DNA of 64,000 bases from Stenotrophomonas maltophilia (GTDB lineage: Bacteria; Pseudomonadota; Gammaproteobacteria; Xanthomonadales; Xanthomonadaceae). Shown here piece by piece: positions 33,122 through 42,530 of this stretch. The number at the start of each line of letters is the position of its first letter. Position 1 is the first letter of the stretch. The notes beneath the pieces were generated by a model, which was not told the origin of the DNA, did not search any database, and saw only the letters and a program-made list of their open reading frames with translations. The position numbers were made by a program, and so were the translations under genes. Location of the stretch: assembly GCA_002364755.1 (NCBI GenBank), contig DEZI01000027.1, positions 35,930-99,929 of the forward strand, read 5' to 3'.

Positions 33122-35805
33122 ACGACGCGGTGGACTGGGTCGCGGTCCGCGCGCTGTTCGATTCGGTCTGCGAACTGCCTGAGCCGCTGTGGGAAAGCGA
33201 ACTGCATGCCCTGACCGGCGACGCAGCGCTGGTGCGCGAGACACTGGCCCTGCTGCGCGCACAGACCCAGGCTCTGGGCGGCATGCAGGGTTCGATCGAC
33301 AAGGTGCTCGCCTCGCTGGATGCAGATGACCTCCAGGTGGGGCAGTTGATCGGGCCGTGGCGGCTGGTGCGGCTGCTCGCGGCCGGTGGCATGGGCCGGG
33401 TCTTCCTGGCCGAGCGAGCCGACCAGCTGTATCGCCGCCAGGTGGCGATCAAGGTGATGCGCCGCAGCCTGGATCCCGCACTGGCGGAGCGGCTGAAGGC
33501 GGAGAGCCAGATCCTGGCCGACCTGCAGCACCCCAATATCGCCCGCCTCTATGACGTGGGCCGCGCGGGCGCCGACCAGCCCTACCTGGTGATGGAATTC
33601 ATCGATGGGCAGCGCCTGGATGAAGCCTGCCGCTCGCCGGACATCACCCTGACGGGGGTGCTGGGCCTGTTCTGCAAGGTCTGCCGGGCGGTGCAGGCCG
33701 CGCACGCGCAGGGCGTGATCCACTGCGACATCAAGCCGGCCAACGTGCTGGTGCGCAGCGATGACGAACCGGTGCTGCTGGATTTCGGCATCTCGCGGTT
33801 GATGAGTGACGGCAGCAGCGAGGTGGGCGCCTATGCCACGCCGCGCTACACCAGTCCGGAGCGGCGCTCGGGACGCCCGGCGGCGGTGGCTGATGACATC
33901 TACAGCCTCGGGGTGATGCTCGACGAACTGCTGGCGCTGGGTGCGCCGGACGTGCGCCTGGATGGCGACCTGATGGCCGTGGCCGCGCGCGCCCGCGCCC
34001 CGGTCGCCGCCGATCGTTACGCATCGGTGGATGCGCTGGCCGACGACGTGATCCGTTTCCAGCAGCATCGCCCGGTGCGTGCGCTGCGCCCCAGCCGCGT
34101 GCGTCGCGCACGCCTGTTCGTGCGCCGGCAGTGGCGCGCCTGCGCCGTGGCGGCCTGTGCGCTGCTGATGGCGGTGGGTTTCGTGCAGCGCATCGGCGAT
34201 GCCCGCGCCCGCGCGGAAGAAAATGCAGCGGCTGCCTCCGGCATCGCCGACCTGCTGGTGGCGGCGTTCGATTCGGCGGAACCGGGCATCCGCGGTGACC
34301 GCCCGATGACGGCGCGTGAGGTCCTCGATCTCGGCGCGCTGCGGATCGATCAGGACATGTCCGCCTCGCCGCTGGTGCGTGCGCGCCTGCAGGCCGCGCT
34401 CGGCCGCGCCTACCGGAACCTGGGGCAGCCGCGCGAAGCCGGCGCGCTGCTGCAGAGCGCCGTGCTGGGCCTGCGTGACGCCGCTGCGCCGCCGCACGAG
34501 ATTGCCGCGGCAGAAGCCGCCCGTGCCCTGCTGCAGGTGGAGGACGGCCAGCAGGTTGCCGCCCTGCAGGGCGCACGCCGCGGGCTGGCGCTGCTGGAGG
34601 ACGACGATGACCCCGGCGTGCGCATCGACCTGCTCAATGCCGTGGGGCGCGCGCACGCCAGCCGCGAGGATTTCGATGAGGCCGCCGCCGCCTATGCCGA
34701 AGCGCTGGCGCTCGCCCGGCACGGCACCGGCGTGGCAGCCGATGCCGGCCTGATGACCACGCTGTCCAACCTGGGCACGCTGTACCGGTCGCAGGGCAAG
34801 CTGCCGCTGTCCGAGCAGACACTGCGCGAAGCTGCTGCCATCGGTGGCGGTGCGTCGCCCCTGCACGGGCCGGCCCGCCTGCGTGTGCTGCGTTCGCTGG
34901 TCTACACGCTGCTGGCGCAGGGGCGTGCCGACGAGGCGATGCGCCTGGCCGAAGAAACCTTCGCCATCACCCGCCAGCTGTTCGGCACCGGCAGCAGCTA
35001 CACGGCTGCGGCCGAAGCGGCGCTGGCCGGCCAGTATCTCGATCTGGGCCGCTACAGCGAATCGCAGCAGCACTTTGATGCGGCCATCGCCACCAGCGTG
35101 CGCGTGGACGGTGCTGACAGCCTGGCCTACGCCGGCATGATCTACGGCCGGGCGATCATGGAGGAGGCGCGCGGTGACCTTGCCATGGCCGAGCGCGGGT
35201 ACCGGCAGACGCTGGCCCTGCACCAGCGCCTGCTGGGCAGCCAGCATCCGCGCAGCCTGGACGTGCAGATGGTGCTGGCACGGCTGCTGATGCGTGCCGA
35301 CCGCACCTACGATGCCGAGCCGCTGCTGCGCGAAGTCGGCGAGGTGTGGCGACGCACCCTGGCGGCCGATTCACAGCAGCGGGTAACGCTGGAACTGGTG
35401 GAAGTGGAATGGCTGACCCGGACTGGTCGCATCGCCGAGGCGCGCGAGGCGCTGGCCGCGTTCGATCGCCGCCATCCTTCGCCGGTGCCTAGCCTGGCTC
35501 TGCGCCAACAGATGCAGGCGGCGCTGCTGGCCGAGCGCGGTGGCGGCAGCGATGCCGCGGCGCGCTGGGGGACCGTCGTGGCCACCTTCGAGAGTTTCTA
35601 CGGCGCAGATTCCACGGCCACGGCGAAGTGGCGGATTCCCTACGCAGAGAGCCTGCTGCAGGCCGGCGATGCGGCATCGGCAACGGCCCAGCTGCGGCGC
35701 GCCCGTCCGCAGCTGGTCGGTGTTTCGCCGCATTCGGAGTTCCTGCTGCGCGCGGAGGCCCTCGAAACGCAACTGGGCAATGCAAAGGTGGTCGGGGCGC
35801 GATAG
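33118..35805 (+). CDS. Membrane Ser/Thr protein kinase with TPR sensor region
   Basis: An 895-aa Hanks-type kinase. The N-terminal 75 residues are a linker, then the kinase domain (about 80-330): LLAAGGMGRVFLAER, Lys in VAIKVM, HCDIKPANVL, LLDFGIS and PRYTSPERRSG. HCD replaces HRD, so it lacks the arginine before the catalytic Asp. A transmembrane helix (ACAVAACALLMAVGFV) lies near residue 341. The rest, about 500 residues, reads as TPR-like helical repeats, probably periplasmic. Coupled to an ECF sigma factor, it probably relays an envelope signal. Confidence 0.88.
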   Translation: MNDAVDWVAVRALFDSVCELPEPLWESELHALTGDAALVRETLALLRAQTQALGGMQGSIDKVLASLDADDLQVGQLIGPWRLVRLLAAGGMGRVFLAERADQLYRRQVAIKVMRRSLDPALAERLKAESQILADLQHPNIARLYDVGRAGADQPYLVMEFIDGQRLDEACRSPDITLTGVLGLFCKVCRAVQAAHAQGVIHCDIKPANVLVRSDDEPVLLDFGISRLMSDGSSEVGAYATPRYTSPERRSGRPAAVADDIYSLGVMLDELLALGAPDVRLDGDLMAVAARARAPVAADRYASVDALADDVIRFQQHRPVRALRPSRVRRARLFVRRQWRACAVAACALLMAVGFVQRIGDARARAEENAAAASGIADLLVAAFDSAEPGIRGDRPMTAREVLDLGALRIDQDMSASPLVRARLQAALGRAYRNLGQPREAGALLQSAVLGLRDAAAPPHEIAAAEAARALLQVEDGQQVAALQGARRGLALLEDDDDPGVRIDLLNAVGRAHASREDFDEAAAAYAEALALARHGTGVAADAGLMTTLSNLGTLYRSQGKLPLSEQTLREAAAIGGGASPLHGPARLRVLRSLVYTLLAQGRADEAMRLAEETFAITRQLFGTGSSYTAAAEAALAGQYLDLGRYSESQQHFDAAIATSVRVDGADSLAYAGMIYGRAIMEEARGDLAMAERGYRQTLALHQRLLGSQHPRSLDVQMVLARLLMRADRTYDAEPLLREVGEVWRRTLAADSQQRVTLELVEVEWLTRTGRIAEAREALAAFDRRHPSPVPSLALRQQMQAALLAERGGGSDAAARWGTVVATFESFYGADSTATAKWRIPYAESLLQAGDAASATAQLRRARPQLVGVSPHSEFLLRAEALETQLGNAKVVGAR

Positions 35806-36179
35806 GTTGCGTGCGGTTTCTCCGGTTGTTCCATGACAGGCATACGCACTGCTGGGATAACAGGGGAAACGCAACATGCAGGATGATCAACCGGTCCACC
35901 GCCCGGAAAAGCGGAGCAACGGGGTGCTGCACCGCTTTGCCAGGGCCTACGGCAAGGCACGGGAATGGCACTGCTCACGCCTGCGTGCATCGCTGGTCGG
36001 GGTGCGTTTTGCGGTATGGGGGGACAGCGGGCGTTTCACCTCGCACAGAGGCTGGCGCATTTCGCGCATCAGCCGCAACGATTGAGATACCTGAAGCCAT
36101 GGGCGATACGCAGCGGCTATCGTGCGCGGGGGAAATCGGTATTGGCCGTAGCGTGGGTGCGTCACCCATGCTGCGGCGG
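35806..36179. other. Intergenic stretch containing one small uncertain ORF
   Basis: The gap between the kinase gene and the SDR gene. Its only candidate gene is the 69-codon ORF at 35876-36085. No REP element or clear terminator was seen. Confidence 0.5.
35876..36085 (+). CDS. Uncertain small basic protein
   Basis: A 69-aa ORF (MQDDQPVHRPEKRSNGVLHR start) with GGGGAAAC about 5 nt before the ATG. It is Arg-rich without a signal peptide or membrane segment, and I recognise no family. The composition could equally be that of a chance frame in GC-rich DNA, so this is a low-confidence call kept because of its ribosome site. Confidence 0.25.
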   Translation: MQDDQPVHRPEKRSNGVLHRFARAYGKAREWHCSRLRASLVGVRFAVWGDSGRFTSHRGWRISRISRND

Positions 36180-37058
36180 ATGAAACCTTCCCCTGTTTCC
36201 TTTGCAGGCCAGGTCGGCCTGGTGACCGGCGCGGCCCGCGGTCTCGGCCTGGCGTACAGCCGCTTGATGGCCCAGCGCGGCGCGCACGTGGTGATGCATG
36301 ATGTGGGTGCCGGCCTGGATGGTCGCGGCAGCGACGCCAGCCGCATCGACGACGCCGTGGCCGCACTGCAGGCGCAGGGCCTGTCGGTGGAGGCGGCCTC
36401 GGGCGTGATCGACGAGCGTGCGTGCTGCCACGCGCTGGTCCGGGACGTGCTGCAGCGGCACGGCCGCATCGATTTCATCGTGCACAACGCCGGCTGGGTG
36501 GCGTACGAACTGCTCGAGGCGGTGGATGACGATGCGCTGGAGCAGATGCTGCGGGTGGCGGCCAAGACGCCGCTGTGGCTGGCCCAGGCCGCCTGGCCGG
36601 CGATGCGCGAGGCGGGTGGTGGCCGCATCGTGGTGACCACCTCCGACCGCGCGCTGTACCCGCAGTACGCGCAGAAGGGCCTGGCCGGTTACGCGATGGC
36701 GAAGATGGCCGCGCTGGGGCTGGCCAACGTGCTGGCGCTGGAGGGCGCCGAGCACGGCATCGTGGTCAACGCGGTTTCGCCGGTGGCCAAGACCCGCATG
36801 TGGGGCATTGACGGCGAGCCTGACGAGCTGCACCCGGACGCGGTGGCCAACGGCGTGGCGTTCCTCGCATCGACGCGCTGTCGCGAAGGCGGCTGGGTGC
36901 TGCGCGCGAGCAACGGGCAGTTCCACGCGTTGCGCCTGCAGGAAGCCGAACACGTGGTCTACCCGCGCGACCTGCGTGCGGTCGTCGCGGACAGCATCGA
37001 ATCGGTGGCCCTGCAGTGGCCGGTGATCGCCCGGCCGAGTGTCGACGCACGCGGCTGA
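36180..37058 (+). CDS. SDR family oxidoreductase
   Basis: A 292-aa short-chain dehydrogenase. Cofactor motif GAARGLGLAYS near residue 18, HNAGWVAYELL, and a catalytic Tyr and Lys in GYAMAKM. The Arg/Gly/His-rich region after residue 50 and the C-terminal extension (QFHALRLQEAEHVVYPRD) are typical of larger SDRs acting on acyl or steroid-like substrates (MFE2-like). Substrate unknown. ATG codons at 36099 and 36168 are in frame; 36180 sits nearest the fold. A LysR gene follows 38 nt downstream. Confidence 0.8.
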   Translation: MKPSPVSFAGQVGLVTGAARGLGLAYSRLMAQRGAHVVMHDVGAGLDGRGSDASRIDDAVAALQAQGLSVEAASGVIDERACCHALVRDVLQRHGRIDFIVHNAGWVAYELLEAVDDDALEQMLRVAAKTPLWLAQAAWPAMREAGGGRIVVTTSDRALYPQYAQKGLAGYAMAKMAALGLANVLALEGAEHGIVVNAVSPVAKTRMWGIDGEPDELHPDAVANGVAFLASTRCREGGWVLRASNGQFHALRLQEAEHVVYPRDLRAVVADSIESVALQWPVIARPSVDARG

Positions 37059-37096
37059 GCGCGTACCCTAGGCAGCCCTCCGCTGCCCGTGCCGAC

Positions 37097-37984
37097 ATGA
37101 TCGATCTGCGCCTGCTCCGCCAGTTCGTGGCGGTGGCCGAAGAACTGCATTTCCATCGCGCCGCCGCGCGCCTGCATATGTCGCAGCCACCGCTGACGGC
37201 GGCGATGCGTCGGCTGGAGGATGAGGTCGGTACCCGCCTGATCGTGCGCGGCAACCGCACGCTGGGGCTGACTGCCGCCGGGCAGACCCTGCTGGTGGAA
37301 GCGCGTGCCACGCTGCAGCAGGCCGGGCAGGCCCTGCAGCGCACCCGCGAAGCGGCCGCCGGGCAGATCGGCAGCCTGCGCGTGGGGTATGTGGGCAGCG
37401 CCCTGTACGGCCGCCTGCCGGATCTGATCCGCCGGTTCCGCCAGGCATTCCCGCAGGTGCAGCTGCACCTGCATGAAGCCACCTCGCGGCAGCAGCAACA
37501 ATGGCTGCGCGAGGAGCGCATCGACCTCGGTGTGCTGATCCCGCCCATTCCATCGACTGAGCTGGCGTTGCGGGGCTTCGACCACGATCGCCTGGCCATC
37601 GCCTTGCCGCGCAGCCACGCTTTGGCCGCATGCGAGGCGCTCAGCGTGGCGATGCTGGTGGACGAACCGTTCGTGTCGTGGCCGGCGGGCGAGGGCATCG
37701 GTTTCCACGCGCAGGTGCTGGGCCTGTGCACTGCGGCCGGTTTCACCCCGCGCGTGGTTCAGGAAGCGCAGGGCATGCACGCGGTGCTGTCACTGGTGGC
37801 GGTGGACGCGGGCGTGGCGATCGTGCCGGCCAGCATGGCCAGCTTCCGTCCGCAGGAAGTGGTGTACCGCGTGATCGACGGCACCGAGGCTGGTTTCGAA
37901 CTGCAGTTCTGCACGCGGCCGGGCGTGGCGGGGCCGGTCCTGCAGCACTTCCTGGCGATGGCTGCCGAGCCGGATCTGTCGTGA
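37097..37984 (+). CDS. LysR-type transcriptional regulator
   Basis: A 295-aa LTTR. The N-terminal winged helix is clear (LLRQFVAVAEELHFHRAAAR, MSQPPLTAAMRRLEDEVG) and is followed by a periplasmic-binding-like ligand domain (LRVGYVGSALYGRLPDLI). The HFHRAA variant is common in LysR proteins controlling aromatic or degradation pathways. It lies downstream of and in line with the SDR gene. Target genes unknown. Confidence 0.88.
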   Translation: MIDLRLLRQFVAVAEELHFHRAAARLHMSQPPLTAAMRRLEDEVGTRLIVRGNRTLGLTAAGQTLLVEARATLQQAGQALQRTREAAAGQIGSLRVGYVGSALYGRLPDLIRRFRQAFPQVQLHLHEATSRQQQQWLREERIDLGVLIPPIPSTELALRGFDHDRLAIALPRSHALAACEALSVAMLVDEPFVSWPAGEGIGFHAQVLGLCTAAGFTPRVVQEAQGMHAVLSLVAVDAGVAIVPASMASFRPQEVVYRVIDGTEAGFELQFCTRPGVAGPVLQHFLAMAAEPDLS

Positions 37985-38388
37985 TCGACATCTTGGCACG
38001 CGTTCGCCCGCCGCACGGGGCCTGATACGCGGGCTGCAGCACGCGCTGCGCCGCTGCGCGGACACCGCAGCACAAGGGTTTCAGAGCAACGGGATGGCGA
38101 TCCGTAAATTCCTGATCGGTGCTTGCGGGTAAGCCCTACAGCCAGCGTCGGTGCAGGCGGTCAGCATCCGTTCGCCGGCTGTCGTGGCTGGCTGGGATTG
38201 GCGTCCCACAAACAACTCTGGCGCGTGTCCGCAACATGTCCAGGGAGGACGTTTTCCGGATGACGCGGCCCGCTGGTCCGTGGTGGGTTATGCGTGGGGA
38301 TCACCACGATCCGCCGGTCCGCTCCAGAGTCTGCCGGTACGCCAACCCGCATCGCCCGCCGCCCATCCGCGCCATTGCGTGGGTGTGA
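37985..38388. other. Intergenic stretch, nothing recognised
   Basis: About 400 nt between the LysR gene and a doubtful small ORF. No ORF with a start signal and family resemblance, no REP element and no clear promoter were found. It may hold decayed coding sequence. Confidence 0.5.
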
Positions 38389-38676
38389 GTGCTGCAGCTC
38401 TGTGCAGGCAAAGCGCACCTCAACTGGGGAGTGGCGGCGGGTGGTGCACTTATCGCGGGTGTGGCGGCAGCGCCTGGCCTAACGGCATCGGCGGCGATGT
38501 ACCTGGTGACCGGTGATCTGAAAGCCGCGCAGGCAGCGCTGCCGCACGCCAGTGGCGAGGCGCTGGCCACGGTGCTGCGCGTGCTGTCCGCGCTGACCCT
38601 TGCCCGCTCGCTGCTGCTGCAGCTGCTGCTGGGGCGTAGTACCCCGACGCGTGAAGGCGTGGCCGAATCGGCGTAA
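38389..38676 (+). CDS. Doubtful small membrane protein
   Basis: A 95-aa frame starting at GTG with no evident Shine-Dalgarno. It has Ala/Leu-rich, membrane-like stretches (VAAGGALIAGVAAAPGLTAS, LSALTLARSLLLQLLL) and third-position G/C like real genes here. It could be the remnant of a larger membrane protein. I recognise no family. Confidence 0.35.
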   Translation: MLQLCAGKAHLNWGVAAGGALIAGVAAAPGLTASAAMYLVTGDLKAAQAALPHASGEALATVLRVLSALTLARSLLLQLLLGRSTPTREGVAESA

Positions 38677-38774
38677 GCCGCGCGGGATGTCATCGCCGTG
38701 TAGGCAAGGACTCACGCGGCCTATGCCGCCGCACGCCTAGAGTCGGTCATTCCCGTCCCCCACGGAGACCTGCC

Positions 38775-38948
38775 ATGTGGCTGCTTGATCATCTCTGGCC
38801 CAGCCGCCGTCCGTTGCCGCCGCCGATGGCCCTCGAACCGCCGTTGCCACCGCGCAGGCCGTGGCTGAAGCGCCCCGCACGGGCCGGGCGCAGCGGCATG
38901 GCACCGTGGCAGAAGGTCGCCCCGGCCACGCGCCGCACGCGCCACTAG
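38775..38948 (+). CDS. Small Pro/Arg/Trp-rich protein (57 aa)
   Basis: A 57-aa ORF (MWLLDHLWPSRRPLPPPM start) with GGAGA 7 nt before the ATG. It is strongly basic and proline-rich, ends TRRTRH, and has no signal peptide or membrane helix. Its stop overlaps the stop of the converging GFA gene by 2 nt. The ribosome site and tight packing support a real gene. Function unknown. Confidence 0.45.
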   Translation: MWLLDHLWPSRRPLPPPMALEPPLPPRRPWLKRPARAGRSGMAPWQKVAPATRRTRH

Positions 38949-39349
38949 GCCGTGCGGTCGGCGGGGTGGTTGACCCCGTCATTGACCGGGATGATGCCCA
39001 GCGCGAAGGGATCGATGCCTTCCAGGCAGGCGACGTTGTAACCGTACTGGTCCGGGTTGGAGCGGCGGCGGTGATGGGTGTAGATGCCGCAGACGCCGCA
39101 GAAGTAATGTTCCGCCACGTGGGTGTTGAACTGGTACAGGCGCAGCTGGTCCTGGCCGCGCACCACCTGCAGCCCCTCGCGGGTAACGCTGGCGGCGATG
39201 GCGCCGCGGCGCCGGCACATCGAGCAGTCGCAGCGGCGCGGGTCGACGATGCCGTCGGGCAGGTCCAGCAGCAGCTCCACCGCGCCGCAATGGCAGGTGG
39301 CGCGGTGCCGGGGCTGCACGGCCACGCCGGCTACAGAGGTGATACCCAT
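38945..39349 (-). CDS. GFA-family (CENP-V/GFA) zinc-binding protein
   Basis: A 134-aa protein with the GFA cysteine pattern: CHCGAV, CDCSMCRRRGA and FCGVCGIYTHH. The family includes glutathione-dependent formaldehyde-activating enzyme, but most members are uncharacterised zinc proteins that may act on thiol adducts. The start is placed at MGITSVAG (39349). A longer reading upstream has no ribosome site. Confidence 0.85.
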   Translation of the reverse strand: MGITSVAGVAVQPRHRATCHCGAVELLLDLPDGIVDPRRCDCSMCRRRGAIAASVTREGLQVVRGQDQLRLYQFNTHVAEHYFCGVCGIYTHHRRRSNPDQYGYNVACLEGIDPFALGIIPVNDGVNHPADRTA

Positions 39350-39479
39350 CGCTGTTCCCCGCTGTGGTGACCCGGCCAGTATGCGCTGACAGGCCGGCCC
39401 GCGGCCGTTGCTGAATGGGTCGGTGATGCCAGCGCCAGCCGGCTTGTGGCTAACTATGCCGCCCCCCCTACGCGACAGG

Positions 39480-40499
39480 ATGCCCGTGAGAGCCGCAGGA
39501 CGTTGGATGACAGGATGTGCCATGGCGCTGCTGGCGCTGTGGGTGGCCGGTTTGTTCGCCTACCAGCTGCCCGGGCCGGGCTGGCTTTCGGCGGGCGTGG
39601 CCGTGCTGTGGCTGCTGGCGGCACTGTGGACGGCGTTGACGGTGGCGCGCGGGAAAGGCACAAAGCGCTGGACCGGCTTCTACGTGGCGTCGGTGGCGCT
39701 GGCGGGCCTGTGGTGGCTGCTGCTGACCCCGCGCCAGGACCGCGACTGGGCCGACGACGTTGCCCAGCGCCTGCACGTTGAATCCTTCGATGGCCGCCAC
39801 GTGGTGCTGGACAACGTGCGCGACTTCACCTGGCGCACGGAAACCGACCATGACGCGCGCTGGGTGCGCCGCGAATACGACCTGGACCAGCTGCGTTCGG
39901 CCGATCTGGTGCTGTCGTACTGGATGGGCCCGGCCATTGCCCACACCCTGGTGTCGTTCGGTTTCGACGATGGCCGCCACCTGGTGTTCTCGCTGGAGAT
40001 CCGCAAGGAGCAGGGCGAATCGTTCTCGGCCTTGGGTGGCTTCTTCCGTCGCTTCGAGATGACCCTGGTCGCTTCGGAAGAGACCGACATCCTGCGCACG
40101 CGCACCAATGCCCGTGGCGAGGACGTCTACCTGTACCGCCTGCATGGGCTGGACCGCGGCCAGCTGAAAGCGCTGTTCGCCGCCTATCTTGATGAGGCAA
40201 AGCAGCTGGACGCTGCGCCGGCGTTCTACAACACGGCCACCAGCAACTGCACCACGATCGTGTTCGACCTGGCCCGGCATATCGCCCCCGGCCTGCCGCT
40301 GGACTATCGCCTGCTGCTGTCTGGCTACCTGGCCGAGTATGCACAGGAGGTGGGTGCGCTTGTGCCCGGTGTGTCGTATGCCGAGCTGCACGCCAAGGGC
40401 CGCATCACCGAGCGCGCGCTGCACATGGCAGCGGACGAGAACTATTCCACCGTGATCCGCCGCGGCATTCCCGGCACCGAGCAGGATCCGCAGCAATGA
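39480..40499 (+). CDS. DUF4105 domain membrane protein
   Basis: A 339-aa protein with three N-terminal membrane helices (ALLALWVAGLFAYQL, VAVLWLLAALWTALTVA, SVALAGLWWLLL). A DUF4105 domain follows, with ARWVRREYDLD, SFGFDDGRHLVFSLEIRKE and the Cys-containing YNTATSNCTT, which recalls NlpC/P60-type Cys sites. DUF4105 proteins are envelope-associated and of unknown activity. Start codons at 39426 and 39456 are also in frame. Its stop overlaps the next gene by 4 nt, indicating coupling. Confidence 0.72.
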   Translation: MPVRAAGRWMTGCAMALLALWVAGLFAYQLPGPGWLSAGVAVLWLLAALWTALTVARGKGTKRWTGFYVASVALAGLWWLLLTPRQDRDWADDVAQRLHVESFDGRHVVLDNVRDFTWRTETDHDARWVRREYDLDQLRSADLVLSYWMGPAIAHTLVSFGFDDGRHLVFSLEIRKEQGESFSALGGFFRRFEMTLVASEETDILRTRTNARGEDVYLYRLHGLDRGQLKALFAAYLDEAKQLDAAPAFYNTATSNCTTIVFDLARHIAPGLPLDYRLLLSGYLAEYAQEVGALVPGVSYAELHAKGRITERALHMAADENYSTVIRRGIPGTEQDPQQ

Positions 40500-42517
40500 C
40501 CTTCGATTTCCCGATGTGCTGGCAGCGCGTGCTGCCGGCGCTGCTGGCTGCGTTCGTCCTGCTGGGGGGCAGCGGCTGCGCCATGGTCACCGTCAAGCAG
40601 GTGGCATCCAGCGATTCGCTGGTGAACAAGCGCGCCGACGTGCTCAACACCGGCAAGCTCAGTCCGGCCTCGCGCGAGACGCTCAGTGCCGCCGGCCTGG
40701 ACGAATCGCAGTGCGAGAAAGACTTCCTGGTCTGCCGCAGCACGCTGCTGATGACCGATGACCTGAATGTCGAGCAGCGGCTGTCGACCCTGTCCGAACT
40801 GTGGGTGAAGGCCGCGCTGGCACTGACCCCGAAGAAGCACGCCGCCGGCGAGCCGCCGATGAGCGATGCCGCACTCGACGCCTGGCTGGAAGCCGCGCGC
40901 TACGGCTATGCCTACCTGTTTTTCAGCGGTCGATCGCCCTCGGACCGAGCGTTCGAGGACCGGCAGACGCAGGTACGCGACTACTACAACTACGCGGCGG
41001 AAAAGGCCGCCGTGGTGCTGTTCGCGCGTGCGCGTGCGGCGGCGCTGGCCGGCGAGGACTACAGCCGGCCGATGTCCGCCGGCAGCTGGACGCTGGCCGC
41101 CAACTACCAGCAGCTGGCGCTGAAGAGCATTCCTTCGCAGCTGGTGCCGGCCGGTTCGGTCAGCTTCGTCGGCCTGCGCAGCACCTACCGCCGCGATGGC
41201 TTCGGTGCCGAGCTGGTGATGGTGATGGACCCGCCGAAGCTGGTGGTGCCGGTGGTGGCCGCTGACGGCCCCAAGGCCGAGACCCCGCCGGACGAGGATG
41301 ACGGCGCGCGTGGCCGCCGCCATCGGCACGACGACAGCGTGCCCGAGTTCAGCGAGATGTCCTCGGTCAATGTCACCGCGCTGCTGCGTTTCGAGGGCGA
41401 CAGCCTGGACGATGTGATGCGCACGCGGCGGGTCGAGCTGGACGCGTATTCGCCGGAAGCGACCGAGCGCATCACCCTGCATGGCGAACAGGTGCCGCTG
41501 GCCGGCAACTTCACCGCGGCCTACGGCCTGTGGCTGGCTCAGAGCGGCTTCGCCACGCAGTCGCTGCGCACGTTGTTTGGCCTGAGCGAGGGCATCGGCG
41601 AGCCGCACATCTACCTGATGCAGCCGTGGGACCCGAACCGCCGCATCATCTTCATGCTGCACGGCCTGGCCAGCAGCCCGGAAGCGTGGGTGAACCTGGC
41701 CAACGAGATCATGGGCGACCCCGAGCTGCGCCGGCAGTTCCAGGTGTGGCAGGTCTATTACCCGACCAACGCGCCCATCGCCTTGAACCGCTACGAGATC
41801 GCCAACGCCTTCAACGACACGTTGCAGCACTTCGACCCCAGCGGGAACACGCGCGCGTCGAAGGACATGGTCTACATCGGCCACAGCATGGGCGGCGTGC
41901 TGGCGCGGCTGCTGGTGAGTGATTCCGGTGATGTGCTGTGGAACGACCTGCTGGCCAACTATGACCTGAAGGGTGAACGCCTGAAGCGCGTGCAGGGCAA
42001 GCTGGGGCCGCTGCTGCACTTCAAAGCGCAGCCGAACGTGGAGCGTGCGATCTTCATCGCGACCCCGCACCAGGGAACCGACATTGCCGGCAACAAGGTT
42101 GGCCGCCTGATCGGCCGGCTGGTGCGCCTGCCGCTGACCATCCTGGGCAAGTTCGAGGATGTGTTCCTGGCGCTGGCGCAGGCCGAGCAGCAGGTGGATG
42201 GCACCGCCAAGCCGAAGATCCCCAACAGCATCGACAACCTCAAGGCCAGCGATCCATTCGTGAAGGCCGCCGCGCAGCTGCCGATCGAGCCGGGCCTGAA
42301 GTACCACTCGATCATCGCGCAGCGCAAACCGGAACTGCCGCTGGAGAAATCCGACGATGGCCTGGTGCCGTACTGGAGCGCGCACCTGCCGGGCGCGCAG
42401 TCGGAAAAGGTGATCATCTCCGGGCACAGCGTGCAGGAAAGCCCGCAGGCGGTGCTGGAAGTGCGGCGCATCCTGCACCGTGACATCGACGACGTGGGGA
42501 CCGGTAAGCCGCCGTGA
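40496..42517 (+). CDS. Lipoprotein alpha/beta hydrolase
   Basis: A 673-aa protein with a signal peptide and lipobox-like LLGGSGC, so probably lipid-anchored. The N-terminal half is of unknown type. The C-terminal half is an alpha/beta hydrolase: oxyanion HG in IFMLHGLASSPEAW, nucleophile elbow YIGHSMGGVLA, and a late His in IISGHSVQESPQ. It resembles triacylglycerol lipase or PGAP1-like esterases. It is translationally coupled to the DUF4105 gene, so the two probably act together at the envelope. Confidence 0.78.
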   Translation: MTFDFPMCWQRVLPALLAAFVLLGGSGCAMVTVKQVASSDSLVNKRADVLNTGKLSPASRETLSAAGLDESQCEKDFLVCRSTLLMTDDLNVEQRLSTLSELWVKAALALTPKKHAAGEPPMSDAALDAWLEAARYGYAYLFFSGRSPSDRAFEDRQTQVRDYYNYAAEKAAVVLFARARAAALAGEDYSRPMSAGSWTLAANYQQLALKSIPSQLVPAGSVSFVGLRSTYRRDGFGAELVMVMDPPKLVVPVVAADGPKAETPPDEDDGARGRRHRHDDSVPEFSEMSSVNVTALLRFEGDSLDDVMRTRRVELDAYSPEATERITLHGEQVPLAGNFTAAYGLWLAQSGFATQSLRTLFGLSEGIGEPHIYLMQPWDPNRRIIFMLHGLASSPEAWVNLANEIMGDPELRRQFQVWQVYYPTNAPIALNRYEIANAFNDTLQHFDPSGNTRASKDMVYIGHSMGGVLARLLVSDSGDVLWNDLLANYDLKGERLKRVQGKLGPLLHFKAQPNVERAIFIATPHQGTDIAGNKVGRLIGRLVRLPLTILGKFEDVFLALAQAEQQVDGTAKPKIPNSIDNLKASDPFVKAAAQLPIEPGLKYHSIIAQRKPELPLEKSDDGLVPYWSAHLPGAQSEKVIISGHSVQESPQAVLEVRRILHRDIDDVGTGKPP

Positions 42518-42530
42518 CCCCAGACGACCA

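Noticed and set aside
30749..35247. Very long minus-strand open frames across 30.7-35.2 kb
   Set aside because: They overlap well-supported MocR, EamA, sigma factor and kinase genes and have no recognisable domains.
38119..38388. 89-codon ORF upstream of the doubtful membrane protein
   Set aside because: No ribosome site, Arg/Pro/Trp-rich random-like composition and no family resemblance.
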